Origin: Mycolicibacterium komanii
Lineage (GTDB): Bacteria > Actinomycetota > Actinomycetes > Mycobacteriales > Mycobacteriaceae
Length of the DNA: 22,112 nt
NCBI RefSeq assembly: GCF_001050035.1
Contig: NZ_CVTA01000030.1
Location: 1-22,112, forward strand
Direction: 5' to 3'
This document shows positions 8,196-16,842 of the stretch, in pieces (positions within the stretch are counted from its first letter, which is position 1; each line of letters opens with the position of its first letter). Position numbers and translations under genes: made by a program. Under the pieces are notes generated by a model, which did no database searches, was not told the DNA's origin, and saw only the letters and a list, made by a program, of their open reading frames with translations.

Positions 8196-8201
8196 TACGA
8201 T
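8196..8201 (+). promoter_or_regulatory. -10 box deciding the gamma-carbonic-anhydrase start
   Basis: TACGAT is followed by a 7-nt gap (GGCCCGC) and then ATG 8209. This leaderless geometry favours ATG 8209 over the in-frame ATGs at 8191 and 8200. Confidence 0.5.
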
Positions 8202-8208
8202 GGCCCGC

Positions 8209-8733
8209 ATGCCCGAGCCGCTGATCATCCCCATTCGTGGTCGCCGACCATCCCTGCATGCCGAGGCGTGGGCGGCGCCCAACGCGAGCCTGATCGGGCA
8301 GGTGACACTCGCCGCGCGGGCCAGCGTCTGGTACGGCGCGACGCTGCGGGCCGAGGCCGAGCCCATCGAGATCGGTTTCGGCACCAACATCCAGGACGGG
8401 GTGACCATCCACGTCGACCCGGAGTTCCCGGTCTGCGTGGGCGACGAGGTCAGCGTGGGACACAACGCCGTGCTGCACGGCTGCGTCATCGAGGACGGAG
8501 CGCTCATCGGCATGGGTGCGGTCATCCTCAACGGTGCGACGGTCGGCCAGGGCGCGCTGATCGCGGCTGGTGCAGTGGTGCCGCAGGGCTTCGTCGTGCC
8601 GCCGCGCACACTCGTCGCCGGCGTCCCCGCCAAGGTGCGCCGGGACCTCAGCGACGCCGAGGTCAATCACAACCGGTACAACGCGCAGGTGTATCAGCAT
8701 CTCATCGATCTGCACCGCGACGCGTCCGCCTAG
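8209..8733 (+). CDS. Gamma-carbonic anhydrase-like hexapeptide-repeat protein
   Basis: The 174-residue protein is built of left-handed beta-helix hexapeptide repeats (about 20-140) with a C-terminal helix, the length and layout of gamma-class carbonic anhydrases (CamH/PaaY/YrdA type). The three zinc-ligand histidines are present: His68 in VTIHVD, and His85 and His90 in VGHNAVLHG. Arg47 and Gln62 (NIQDG) match the conserved Arg/Gln pair. The acidic loop that carries the proton-shuttle Glu in Methanosarcina Cam is absent, as in CamH enzymes, so carbonic anhydrase activity is likely but not certain. The start is chosen from the leaderless -10 box. It is followed after 34 bp by an SDR-like gene, probably co-transcribed. 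Confidence 0.85.
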   Translation: MPEPLIIPIRGRRPSLHAEAWAAPNASLIGQVTLAARASVWYGATLRAEAEPIEIGFGTNIQDGVTIHVDPEFPVCVGDEVSVGHNAVLHGCVIEDGALIGMGAVILNGATVGQGALIAAGAVVPQGFVVPPRTLVAGVPAKVRRDLSDAEVNHNRYNAQVYQHLIDLHRDASA

Positions 8734-8767
8734 ATTCTCCGGGGTTCGATCCGGGTACAGGCCTAGC

Positions 8768-9916
8768 GTGAAACGTCTCCGCACCCTGGTGACCGGCGCG
8801 TCCGGTTACGTCGGCTCCCGGCTAGTCACCGCTCTGCTCACCGAGGGGCACGAGGTCGTCGCGGCAAGCCGAAACCCCGACAGGCTCGCCGATTTCGGAT
8901 GGCAGGACCGCGTCACCGCCGTCGCGCTGGACGCGCACGACGCGAACTCGGCGCGTTCGGCGTTCGCCGACGCCGGCCCCATCGACGTCGTCTATTACCT
9001 CGTGCACGGGATCGGGCAGCCAGACTTCCGCGAAGCCGACAACCGCGCGGCCGCCAATGTGGCCCAGGCCGCCAAGGACGCCGGCGTGCGCCGCATCGTG
9101 TACCTCGGCGGGTTCGTACCCGACGGCGACGATCTCTCCGAACACCTGGCGAGCCGCGCGGAGGTCGCCGAGGCGTTGCACGTCGACGGCGGGCCCGACG
9201 TGGTGTGGCTCGGCGCGGCCATCATCATCGGGGCTGGGTCGACGTCGTTCGAGATGCTGCGCTACGTGGGCGATCGGTTCCTGATCATTCCCATGCCGGC
9301 GTGGTCGGCCAACCCGATCGATCCGATCTCGATCTGCGACGTGCTGCATTACCTCGTCGCCGCCGCGGACACCGAGCGCGTGCCCGCCGGGGCCTACGAC
9401 ATCACCGGGCCCGAAACCACGTCGTACGCCGAGCTGCTGCGGACCTACGCGCGGATCGCCGGCAAGTGGCGGGCCGAACTGCCGGTCAACGGCGTCGACA
9501 CCGGGCTCGTCTCCTGGGTGACGGCGGCGGTGCTGCCGGTCCCGGGCGGACTGGCGGCCGACCTCGTGCAGTCGCTGGACCATCCGATGATGGCGTCCGA
9601 GACCCGGCTGCGTGAGTTCGTCCCGGACCCGCCTGCCGGGCTGATCGGCATCGAGGAGGCCATCACGCGGGCGCTGGCCAGCCGTCGGCCCCGGCCCGTC
9701 GACGAGCTGACCGACCCGCACCACCTCGCCGACACCGATCCCGGCTGGGCCGGAGGGGACACCCTGCGCCTGCGTCAGATGGCCGGTGCCGTCACACCGT
9801 CGATCGCGCGGCCCGCACTGGGCCTCATCTGCGGCGTGCCCGGGCCCGTCGCGGGCGCGGTGCGCACCGGGCTCGACACGCTGCTGCACTTCGTGCCGAA
9901 GGTCGTCCCGACGTGA
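8768..9916 (+). CDS. NAD(P)-binding atypical SDR / NmrA-like protein
   Basis: The product is 382 residues from GTG 8768. The N-terminal Rossmann fold starts immediately with TLVTGASGYVGSRLV (GxxGxxG at 10-16), followed by AASRNPDRL (33-40), a typical NADP-contacting strand. VVYYLVHGIG (74-83) and RRIVYLGGFVPDG (108-120) correspond to later strands. The classical YxxxK pair is not evident, which points to an atypical or extended SDR of the NAD(P)H-binding (PF13460/NmrA) type. The domain is extended to a C-terminal part (about 260-382) of unknown role with little resemblance to known domains. It may be an oxidoreductase or a redox-sensing protein; no substrate is evident. It overlaps the next gene by 4 bp (GTGA), so the pair is translationally coupled. 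Confidence 0.75.
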   Translation: MKRLRTLVTGASGYVGSRLVTALLTEGHEVVAASRNPDRLADFGWQDRVTAVALDAHDANSARSAFADAGPIDVVYYLVHGIGQPDFREADNRAAANVAQAAKDAGVRRIVYLGGFVPDGDDLSEHLASRAEVAEALHVDGGPDVVWLGAAIIIGAGSTSFEMLRYVGDRFLIIPMPAWSANPIDPISICDVLHYLVAAADTERVPAGAYDITGPETTSYAELLRTYARIAGKWRAELPVNGVDTGLVSWVTAAVLPVPGGLAADLVQSLDHPMMASETRLREFVPDPPAGLIGIEEAITRALASRRPRPVDELTDPHHLADTDPGWAGGDTLRLRQMAGAVTPSIARPALGLICGVPGPVAGAVRTGLDTLLHFVPKVVPT

Positions 9917-10635
9917 CGGAACCGACGCAGACGCGCCCGGGGTTGCTTGGGGAGATCCGCGACATCGTCGGCGCGTGCCCCGTTCCGCATCACGAGCCGC
10001 CCCGCGTCGTACGGCGCAGGCGCATCATCGTCGCGGTCGTGCTCATCATCGGCGCCGCGCTGCTCGGGTACTCGCTGACCCGGCCGCCCGGCGACCAGTC
10101 GTTCTACTGGCTGACGCTGGCGCTGGCCGGGGTGTGGGCGCTCGGCGCGTTGGTGTCGGGGCCCTTGCACATGGGCTGCATCCGCTTCCGTGACCGCAAC
10201 CAGCGACCGGTGATCACCGGTATCGCAATGGGTTTGGGGTTGGGTGCGGTGTTCCTCGTCGGTGGTCTGATCGCACGCGAGATCCCCGGTGTGCGCGAAT
10301 ACATCACGCGCGTCTTGGAATACGCCGACTACGGACCGCTGGTGCTGGTCACGTTCATCACTGTGATCAACGGCCTTGCCGAAGAGATGTTCTTCCGCGG
10401 CGCGCTCTACACCGCGCTGGGCACCGTGAAGCCGGTGCTGATCTCGACCGTCTTCTACGTGATCGCGACCGCGGCCACCACCGGCAACCCGATGCTCGGC
10501 TTCGCGGCGATCATCCTCGGCACGGTCTGCGCGTTCGAACGCCGGGCGACCGGGGGCATACTCGCACCGATGCTGACCCACTTCTTCTGGGGCCTGGTCA
10601 TGGTGCTCGCACTGCCGCCGCTTTTCGGCGTCTAG
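9913..10635 (+). CDS. CPBP-family (Abi/CAAX-protease-like) membrane protein
   Basis: The 240-residue protein has hydrophobic segments near 37-54, 65-84, 102-120, 141-155, 174-189, 195-207 and 217-237. The CPBP glutamic-protease motif 1 (EExxxR) is present as AEEMFFRG (E157, E158, R162), and motif 3 is THFFWG (H223). Motif 2, normally FxxxH, reads FYVIA (F181 to A185), so its histidine is missing. Family members are intramembrane peptidases or act in bacteriocin self-immunity and prenyl-protein processing, but most bacterial ones are uncharacterised. Loss of the motif 2 His makes full protease activity uncertain. The start overlaps the preceding stop by 4 bp. Its TAG stop directly abuts the stop of the convergent MFS gene with no spacer. 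Confidence 0.8.
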   Translation: MTEPTQTRPGLLGEIRDIVGACPVPHHEPPRVVRRRRIIVAVVLIIGAALLGYSLTRPPGDQSFYWLTLALAGVWALGALVSGPLHMGCIRFRDRNQRPVITGIAMGLGLGAVFLVGGLIAREIPGVREYITRVLEYADYGPLVLVTFITVINGLAEEMFFRGALYTALGTVKPVLISTVFYVIATAATTGNPMLGFAAIILGTVCAFERRATGGILAPMLTHFFWGLVMVLALPPLFGV

Positions 10636-11913
10636 TCAGCGCAGGGGATGGGCCAGCTCGTCTCGGCGCATCCGGGCCGCCCACACCGCGAGGGCCGCGA
10701 CCAGCACAGGCACGGTGCCCGCGACGAGGAAGATCGTCTGTAGCGAAACGACTTTCGACAGCGGACCGACGATCGCGAACGACACCGGCATGAACGCCAG
10801 CGAGACGAAGAAGTCGAGACTCGACACGCGTCCCAGCATCGCCGTCGGCACCCGTCGCTGCAGCAGCGTGCCCCAGATGACCATCCCCGTCCCGTCCGTG
10901 AACCCGATGACGAACGTCGCAACCGCCATCACGACGAACGAGGACGTGAAGCCGAACACGACCAGCGGCATGGCGCCCACGCTCCACATCGCCATCATCA
11001 CCGACAGATACCGGCGCGGCATCCGGCCCGACGAGACCGTGAGCGCGCCGAGCGCGCTGCCCAACCCGAAGAACGCGAGGATGAAGCCGTACATCCGCGC
11101 GCCGTCGGCGAAGCGGTCCTTGGCGATGAACGGCAGCAGCACCTCGATCGGTCCGAGAACGACGAGCACGAAGATGCTCGCGAACAGCAGCGTCCACAAC
11201 AGCCACGGGGTGCCGAGCACGAACACGAACCCGTCGCGCAGATCGCGCAGCACACGCGTGCGCTCCTGTACCGCAGGGGGTTTCAGCGCAGGCCGGGTCG
11301 CCACCAGCAGCGCCAGGCCGAAGGCGAATAACGAGGCGACCGCCACCGCCCCAACCGCGGGGAACGTCGCGCCGATGATGACACCGGCGGCGGCCGGGCC
11401 GATCGCACGCTGAAAGACCGGGCGCACCACGCCCTCCACGCCGTTGGCCGCGAGCAGCTGCTCCGGCGGAAGGAGCCGCGGCAGGATCGCGCTGTAGGCG
11501 GGAAAGAAGAACGCCGCCGCGGTTCCCAGCGCCGCCGCGCCCACCGCCAGGTGCCAGATCTGCAGCGCGCCAAGCAGTCCCAGGACCGCGATGGCTGACG
11601 AGGCGAGCACATTGACCGTTTCGACCGCGATGATGATCGACCGCTGAGGGAAGCGGTCAGCGGCGATCCCGCCGACCAACACGAACGCGACCAGGGCGCC
11701 GCCGAAGCAGGTCGTCACGATCGACAGCGACACGGGATCGTTGTTCAGCTCGATGACCTGCATGGCCAGCACCACCGCGAACATGCCGTCGGCGAAGATC
11801 GACAACGTCACCGCCGCGATCAACAGGCGGTACTCGCGGATGCGGAACGGTGCGAGCACGCGCCAACGACCGGCGGTGGACACCGGCTGTTGAATGTCGA
11901 ATTGCGTACTCAC
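10636..11913 (-). CDS. Major facilitator superfamily transporter (MFS_3/Tap-like exporter)
   Basis: The 425-residue protein has about twelve hydrophobic segments in two halves separated by a charged cytosolic loop near 208-228. The MFS motif A between helices 2 and 3 is [11 protein letters not shown] (81-91). The half-to-half arrangement and sequences such as [15 protein letters not shown] (134-148) and [11 protein letters not shown] resemble the MFS_3/enterobactin-exporter and Tap drug-efflux group, in which the second half carries a GRV motif. The likely role is proton-coupled export of a small hydrophobic compound; the substrate cannot be told. The start is a GTG at 11913 with only a weak ribosome binding site. 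It lies 73 bp downstream of the crotonase gene on the same strand and may be co-transcribed with it. Confidence 0.88.
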   Translation of the reverse strand: MSTQFDIQQPVSTAGRWRVLAPFRIREYRLLIAAVTLSIFADGMFAVVLAMQVIELNNDPVSLSIVTTCFGGALVAFVLVGGIAADRFPQRSIIIAVETVNVLASSAIAVLGLLGALQIWHLAVGAAALGTAAAFFFPAYSAILPRLLPPEQLLAANGVEGVVRPVFQRAIGPAAAGVIIGATFPAVGAVAVASLFAFGLALLVATRPALKPPAVQERTRVLRDLRDGFVFVLGTPWLLWTLLFASIFVLVVLGPIEVLLPFIAKDRFADGARMYGFILAFFGLGSALGALTVSSGRMPRRYLSVMMAMWSVGAMPLVVFGFTSSFVVMAVATFVIGFTDGTGMVIWGTLLQRRVPTAMLGRVSSLDFFVSLAFMPVSFAIVGPLSKVVSLQTIFLVAGTVPVLVAALAVWAARMRRDELAHPLR

Positions 11914-11986
11914 CTGTCGATGGTGGCGGAGGCGCGGCCACCGAGTCCACCGATTTTCCGGGCGTGAGCGCTCGGCCCCGAAGTGC

Positions 11987-12805
11987 TCAGAAGTCGGAGA
12001 AGTTCGCCTTGCGGCGCTGCTGGAACGCGGTGATGCCCTCGATGAAGTCCGGCGAGCTCAGCAGCGACAGCTGGCCCTCGCGTTCGCGTCCCAGCGCGGG
12101 CTCGAACTCGGTGAGCGTGGCCGCGTTGATGGCGTGCTTGGTCTTGCGCAATGCCACCGCGGGACCGGACTTCAGCCTGGTGAGTACCTTGTCGACCTCG
12201 GCGTCGAACTCATCGGCCGGATACACCGCGGCCGCCAGGCCCCAGTCGTAAGCCTCACGCGCCGAGATCTTTTCGGCCAGCAGTGCCATCCGGGCCGCGC
12301 GGGTGCGCCCGACCGCCGCGGCCACCAGCGCCGAGGCGCCGCCGTCGGGCATCAGCCCGATCTTGGTGAACGCCAACATGAAGTACGCGTTGTCCGAAGC
12401 CAATACGACGTCGCACGCCAGGGCCAGCGATACGCCGACGCCGGCCGCTGCACCGTGCACCGCCGCGACCACGGGTTGGGGCAGGTTGACGATCGCGCGG
12501 ACCGCGTCGTTGGCCGCGTCGAGCACCGAGGCCGGCCCGTCGACGGTCTTCTGCGCCTGATCGTCGCCGCCGATGCCGGCGCCCGAACAGAACCCGCGAC
12601 CCGAACCACCGAGGCGTACCACCTTGACCCGTTGATCGGAGGCCGCCGTGTTGAGGGTGTCGGCGATACCGGCCAACATCACTCGATTCAGCGAGTTGAG
12701 GCTCTCCGGTCGATTCAGCGTCACCGAAAGCACGCCGTCGGCGAGGTCGATCGTCAGATCGTCGATACCCGCATACGTGGGTGCGCCCGAATCGAGGGTT
12801 GTCAT
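11987..12805 (-). CDS. Crotonase-family protein lacking both hydratase glutamates (isomerase-like)
   Basis: The 272-residue product has the crotonase fold, with [16 protein letters not shown] (67-82), [14 protein letters not shown] (119-132) and [19 protein letters not shown] (142-160). At the two positions of the hydratase glutamates it has Ser126 and Phe146, so a standard hydratase is unlikely. Asp154 in the LMPDGG segment matches the aspartate of PaaG-type enoyl-CoA/ring-epoxide isomerases. It is therefore more likely an isomerase or another crotonase activity. By position next to mcr, and from memory, it corresponds to M. tuberculosis echA10. It is divergent from mcr across 87 bp. The ATG at 12805 has a TAGGGT -10 box 6 nt upstream, consistent with leaderless expression. 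Confidence 0.85.
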   Translation of the reverse strand: MTTLDSGAPTYAGIDDLTIDLADGVLSVTLNRPESLNSLNRVMLAGIADTLNTAASDQRVKVVRLGGSGRGFCSGAGIGGDDQAQKTVDGPASVLDAANDAVRAIVNLPQPVVAAVHGAAAGVGVSLALACDVVLASDNAYFMLAFTKIGLMPDGGASALVAAAVGRTRAARMALLAEKISAREAYDWGLAAAVYPADEFDAEVDKVLTRLKSGPAVALRKTKHAINAATLTEFEPALGREREGQLSLLSSPDFIEGITAFQQRRKANFSDF

Positions 12806-12811
12806 GGCTGC

Positions 12812-12817
12812 ACCCTA
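12812..12817 (-). promoter_or_regulatory. -10 box for leaderless crotonase gene
   Basis: TAGGGT on the minus strand is followed by GCAGCC (6 nt) and the ATG at 12805. The spacing is one nucleotide shorter than ideal. No ribosome binding site is visible. Confidence 0.4.
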
Positions 12818-12827
12818 GAACCGGGCG

Positions 12828-12843
12828 ACTTGGTTATACAAGT
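12828..12843. promoter_or_regulatory. Inverted repeat in the echA/mcr divergent promoter region, candidate operator
   Basis: ACTTG (12828-12832) and CAAGT (12839-12843) are perfect arms with a 6-nt spacer. The right arm touches a TAAGCT -10 box (12843-12848) for mcr. The element lies midway between the divergent starts and could control both. It is not a KstR site, and the regulator is unknown. Confidence 0.4.
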
Positions 12844-12892
12844 AAGCTATGTCGGCGATCCGGAAGCGATTGTCCAACGAAGGGCGGTAAGC

Positions 12893-13984
12893 ATGGCGGG
12901 ACCTCTGCACGGGCTGCGGGTGATCGAACTCGCGAGCATCGGACCCGGCCCGCACGCGGCGATGATCCTCGGTGACCTGGGCGCGGACGTCGTCCGCGTC
13001 GAACGCCCCGGCAAGCTCGGCGGGATCCCCACCAGCAAGCGCGAGGCCGCGCTGCGCAACCGCCGCTCGGTGGCCGCCGACCTCAAGAGCGACGAAGGGC
13101 GCGAGCTGGTTCTGCGCCTGGTCGCCAAGGCCGACGTGTTGATCGAGGGCCTGCGCCCCGGTGTCACCGAACGACTCGGCCTCGGTCCGGAGGACTGCGC
13201 AAAGGTCAACGAGCGGCTGATCTACGGACGCATGACCGGCTGGGGCCAGACCGGGCCGCGCCGCCTGCAGGCCGGCCACGACATCAACTACATCTCCCTC
13301 AACGGCGTGCTGCACTCGATCGGCCGGGCCGGCGAGCGTCCCGTCCCGCCGCTGAACCTGACCGGCGACTTCGGTGGTGGCTCGATGTTCCTGCTCGTCG
13401 GCATCCTGTCGGCGCTGTTCGAACGCCAGACGTCGGGCAAGGGCCAGGTGGTCGACGCCGCGATGATCGACGGCTCGAGCGTGCTGGCGCAGATGATCTG
13501 GGGCTTTCTGCAGGACGGCCTGTGGACCGATCAGCGCGGGGTCAACATCCTCGATGGTGGGGCGCCGTACTACGACACCTACACCTGCGCCGACGGCCGC
13601 TACATCGCGGTGGGCTGCATCGAGCCGCAGTTCTACGCCGAGTTCCTCAAGGGCCTGGGCCTGGAGAACGCCGACCTGCCCGATCAGAACGATGCGAGCC
13701 GCTGGCCGGAGCTGCGCGCGAAGCTCAGCGAGGTCATCGCGAGCAAGGACCGCGACCACTGGGCCAAGGTGTTCGCCGAGAGCGACGCCTGCGTGACGCC
13801 GGTGCTGTCATTCAGCGAGGTCGAGTCCGAACCGCACGTCACCGAGCGCAACACCTTCTATCGCGACGGTGACCACCTGCAGCCGATGCCCGCGCCGCGG
13901 TTCTCCCGAACCGTGCCGCCGGCGCCGACACCACCCGGCCAAGCCGGAGCCGACACCGAAGCCGTCTTACGAGACTGGGCCTAG
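12893..13984 (+). CDS. mcr: Alpha-methylacyl-CoA racemase
   Basis: This 363-residue CaiB/BaiF (class III CoA-transferase family) protein very closely resembles M. tuberculosis MCR (Rv1143) as I remember it, for example [20 protein letters not shown] at the start and MPAPRFSRT near the end. The MCR catalytic pair His126/Asp156 corresponds to His129 (AGHDINY) and Asp159 (LTGDFGGGS). MCR interconverts 2R- and 2S-methylacyl-CoA esters so that branched-chain and sterol side-chain acids can enter beta-oxidation, which requires the S form. ATG 12893 is preceded by GAAGGG (12879-12884). It heads an operon with an SDR (18-bp gap) and an FMN oxidoreductase. The open frame upstream of 12893 is antisense to the crotonase gene and was excluded. 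Confidence 0.95.
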   Translation: MAGPLHGLRVIELASIGPGPHAAMILGDLGADVVRVERPGKLGGIPTSKREAALRNRRSVAADLKSDEGRELVLRLVAKADVLIEGLRPGVTERLGLGPEDCAKVNERLIYGRMTGWGQTGPRRLQAGHDINYISLNGVLHSIGRAGERPVPPLNLTGDFGGGSMFLLVGILSALFERQTSGKGQVVDAAMIDGSSVLAQMIWGFLQDGLWTDQRGVNILDGGAPYYDTYTCADGRYIAVGCIEPQFYAEFLKGLGLENADLPDQNDASRWPELRAKLSEVIASKDRDHWAKVFAESDACVTPVLSFSEVESEPHVTERNTFYRDGDHLQPMPAPRFSRTVPPAPTPPGQAGADTEAVLRDWA

Positions 13985-14002
13985 AGAAAGGAACACCCTC
14001 AA

Positions 14003-15782
<1,780 letters not shown>

Positions 15783-15834
15783 AGAAGGGGATCGGATTCA
15801 GCGGGCGGGATCGCCAAGAAGCATCGTCGGACCA

Positions 15835-15859
15835 GGTTCGGGCTCTCTGGGGCCGAACC
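15835..15859. terminator. Possible hairpin after the mcr operon
   Basis: GGTTCGG (15835-15841) and CCGAACC (15853-15859) form a 7-bp stem with an 11-nt loop, in the gap between the end of the FMN oxidoreductase and the convergent small gene. There is no T-tract, so the call is weak. Nothing else is seen in 15783-15897. Confidence 0.35.
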
Positions 15860-15897
15860 GTCGGAGCGAATGCGCGACCCCTCGGCGCGCGTTCGGG

Positions 15898-16029
15898 TCA
15901 GACGGCGGTGCGCAGGGGGTGCTCGTCGTCGAGCTGCTCCGAGGTGTCGCCCTCTACCAGGACATCGCCGTGGTAGAGCGCCTCGAAGTCAACCTTGATG
16001 ACATCGGCACTGGTGTCGTCGATCCACAT
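15898..16029 (-). CDS. Small acidic hypothetical protein, 43 residues
   Basis: A 43-residue frame begins MWIDDTSADVIKVDFEALYH and ends EHPLRTAV. It is strongly acidic. Third codon positions are almost all G or C, as in neighbouring true genes, and the frame lies in otherwise empty DNA, so it is not a shadow ORF. The start is supported by TACTGT placed 7 nt before the ATG, the leaderless mycobacterial geometry. I do not recognise the family. No membrane segment or cysteine is present. It is convergent with the mcr operon and lies 118 bp downstream of the second doxX gene on the same strand. Two operator-like palindromes lie upstream at 16097-16131. The alternative is a longer product from a non-canonical start, since the frame is open for 13 further codons upstream. 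Confidence 0.6.
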   Translation of the reverse strand: MWIDDTSADVIKVDFEALYHGDVLVEGDTSEQLDDEHPLRTAV

Positions 16030-16036
16030 GTACTCG

Positions 16037-16042
16037 ACAGTA
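16037..16042 (-). promoter_or_regulatory. -10 box for leaderless 43-residue gene
   Basis: On the minus strand TACTGT is followed by CGAGTAC (7 nt) and the ATG at 16029. No ribosome binding site lies at normal spacing; the nearest GAGG is about 20 nt upstream of the start. Confidence 0.45.
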
Positions 16043-16096
16043 AGTGTTACCTCTAAGGAATCTTTGAGTCACGATTCGGAATATGTTGGCAATCCT

Positions 16097-16131
16097 TACC
16101 CGCGGGTAGGGTCCGGCGATACCCGTCGGTA
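16097..16131. promoter_or_regulatory. Pair of TACCC-type palindromes, candidate tandem operator
   Basis: TACCCGCGGGTA (16097-16108) is a perfect 12-bp palindrome. TACCCGTCGGTA (16120-16131) is a near copy with start-to-start spacing of 23 bp, about two helical turns. They lie between the second doxX gene and the small acidic gene, upstream of the latter's promoter. No regulator is identified. Confidence 0.4.
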
Positions 16132-16147
16132 GCTTTCTGCCGGCCGG

Positions 16148-16690
16148 TTACGCCCCGGCCGTGAGGTGAATCGGGTTCGTGCCGAGCAGTGCGACCCAGG
16201 TCAGGATCGCCGCCGCGAAGGCCACGATCAGCAGGCCGACGGCGATGCGCCGTCCCCACGTCACGCGTCCCAGCACCTTTGCGTCGAGTGAGTACGCCCC
16301 CGCACCGAGAAACAGCAGCGCAGCGGCCCCGACGCCGATCATGAAGGGCACGTTGAACGGTTCGGACCAGAACGCGGACTGCGATACGTTGACCGCCCAT
16401 GCGTCGACCATCGCCGCGACCACAGCGCACGCCGCCAGTGGAGTGAGCGCGCCGAAGATCAGGCCGAGGCCGCCGAGGGTCTCGGCCGCGGTCACCATGA
16501 AGGCCGCCAGTGCGGGCAGCCGCCATCCCGCAGCTTCCATGAATCCGACGGTGGCGCTGAAGTCGAAGAGTTTGATGAGCCCCGCCTGAAGAATCGCGGC
16601 GCCGACGCCGATCCTCAAGATGAGCAGGCCGATGTCCGTGGCGGTGTTGCGTGTGGTGGTGGCGGCCGTCGCCGCGTCCGTCGTGGTCAT
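16148..16690 (-). CDS. DoxX-family membrane protein (second copy)
   Basis: The product is 180 residues from ATG 16690. A Thr/Ala-rich N-terminus of about 20 residues is followed by four or five hydrophobic segments (about 20-36, 63-83, 87-103, 123-136 and 149-170). The first helix ends with AGLIKLFDF, the DoxX-type Gly-x-x-Lys block, followed by TVGFMEAAGWRLP. It is clearly only a distant paralog of the DoxX protein at 598-1119; the two differ in length and most residues. DoxX proteins are small membrane proteins with roles in redox stress or quinone chemistry in some systems; here the function is unknown. An earlier in-frame start at 16717 would add nine residues, but the ATG fits better. 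It is divergent from the mmpL operon by 152 bp. Confidence 0.82.
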   Translation of the reverse strand: MTTTDAATAATTTRNTATDIGLLILRIGVGAAILQAGLIKLFDFSATVGFMEAAGWRLPALAAFMVTAAETLGGLGLIFGALTPLAACAVVAAMVDAWAVNVSQSAFWSEPFNVPFMIGVGAAALLFLGAGAYSLDAKVLGRVTWGRRIAVGLLIVAFAAAILTWVALLGTNPIHLTAGA

Positions 16691-16778
16691 GCCGATTACG
16701 ACTATCAGACGAGCCACAACTCATCGCGCGGACTCGCGGTGAACGCCGCGGGGCCCTGAATCGTGTCCGAAGCGGGCG

Positions 16779-16808
16779 TTGACGCGGCTGACTTACCGTT
16801 GTTAAGTT
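16779..16808 (+). promoter_or_regulatory. Promoter of the mmpL operon with overlapping inverted repeat
   Basis: TTGACG (16779-16784) and TAAGTT (16803-16808) are 18 nt apart, a good sigma-A match. ACTTA (16791-16795) and TAAGT (16803-16807) are inverted arms with a 7-nt spacer that overlap the -10 box. This is a plausible site for the TetR protein encoded two genes later. Confidence 0.5.
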
Positions 16809-16842
16809 ACCGGCGTTAGTCCCCCGAGCGAGAGGACGCGGA

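Noticed and set aside
11894..12892. Upstream extension of the mcr frame
   Set aside because: It is antisense to the crotonase gene, and mcr orthologs start at MAGPL, matching ATG 12893.
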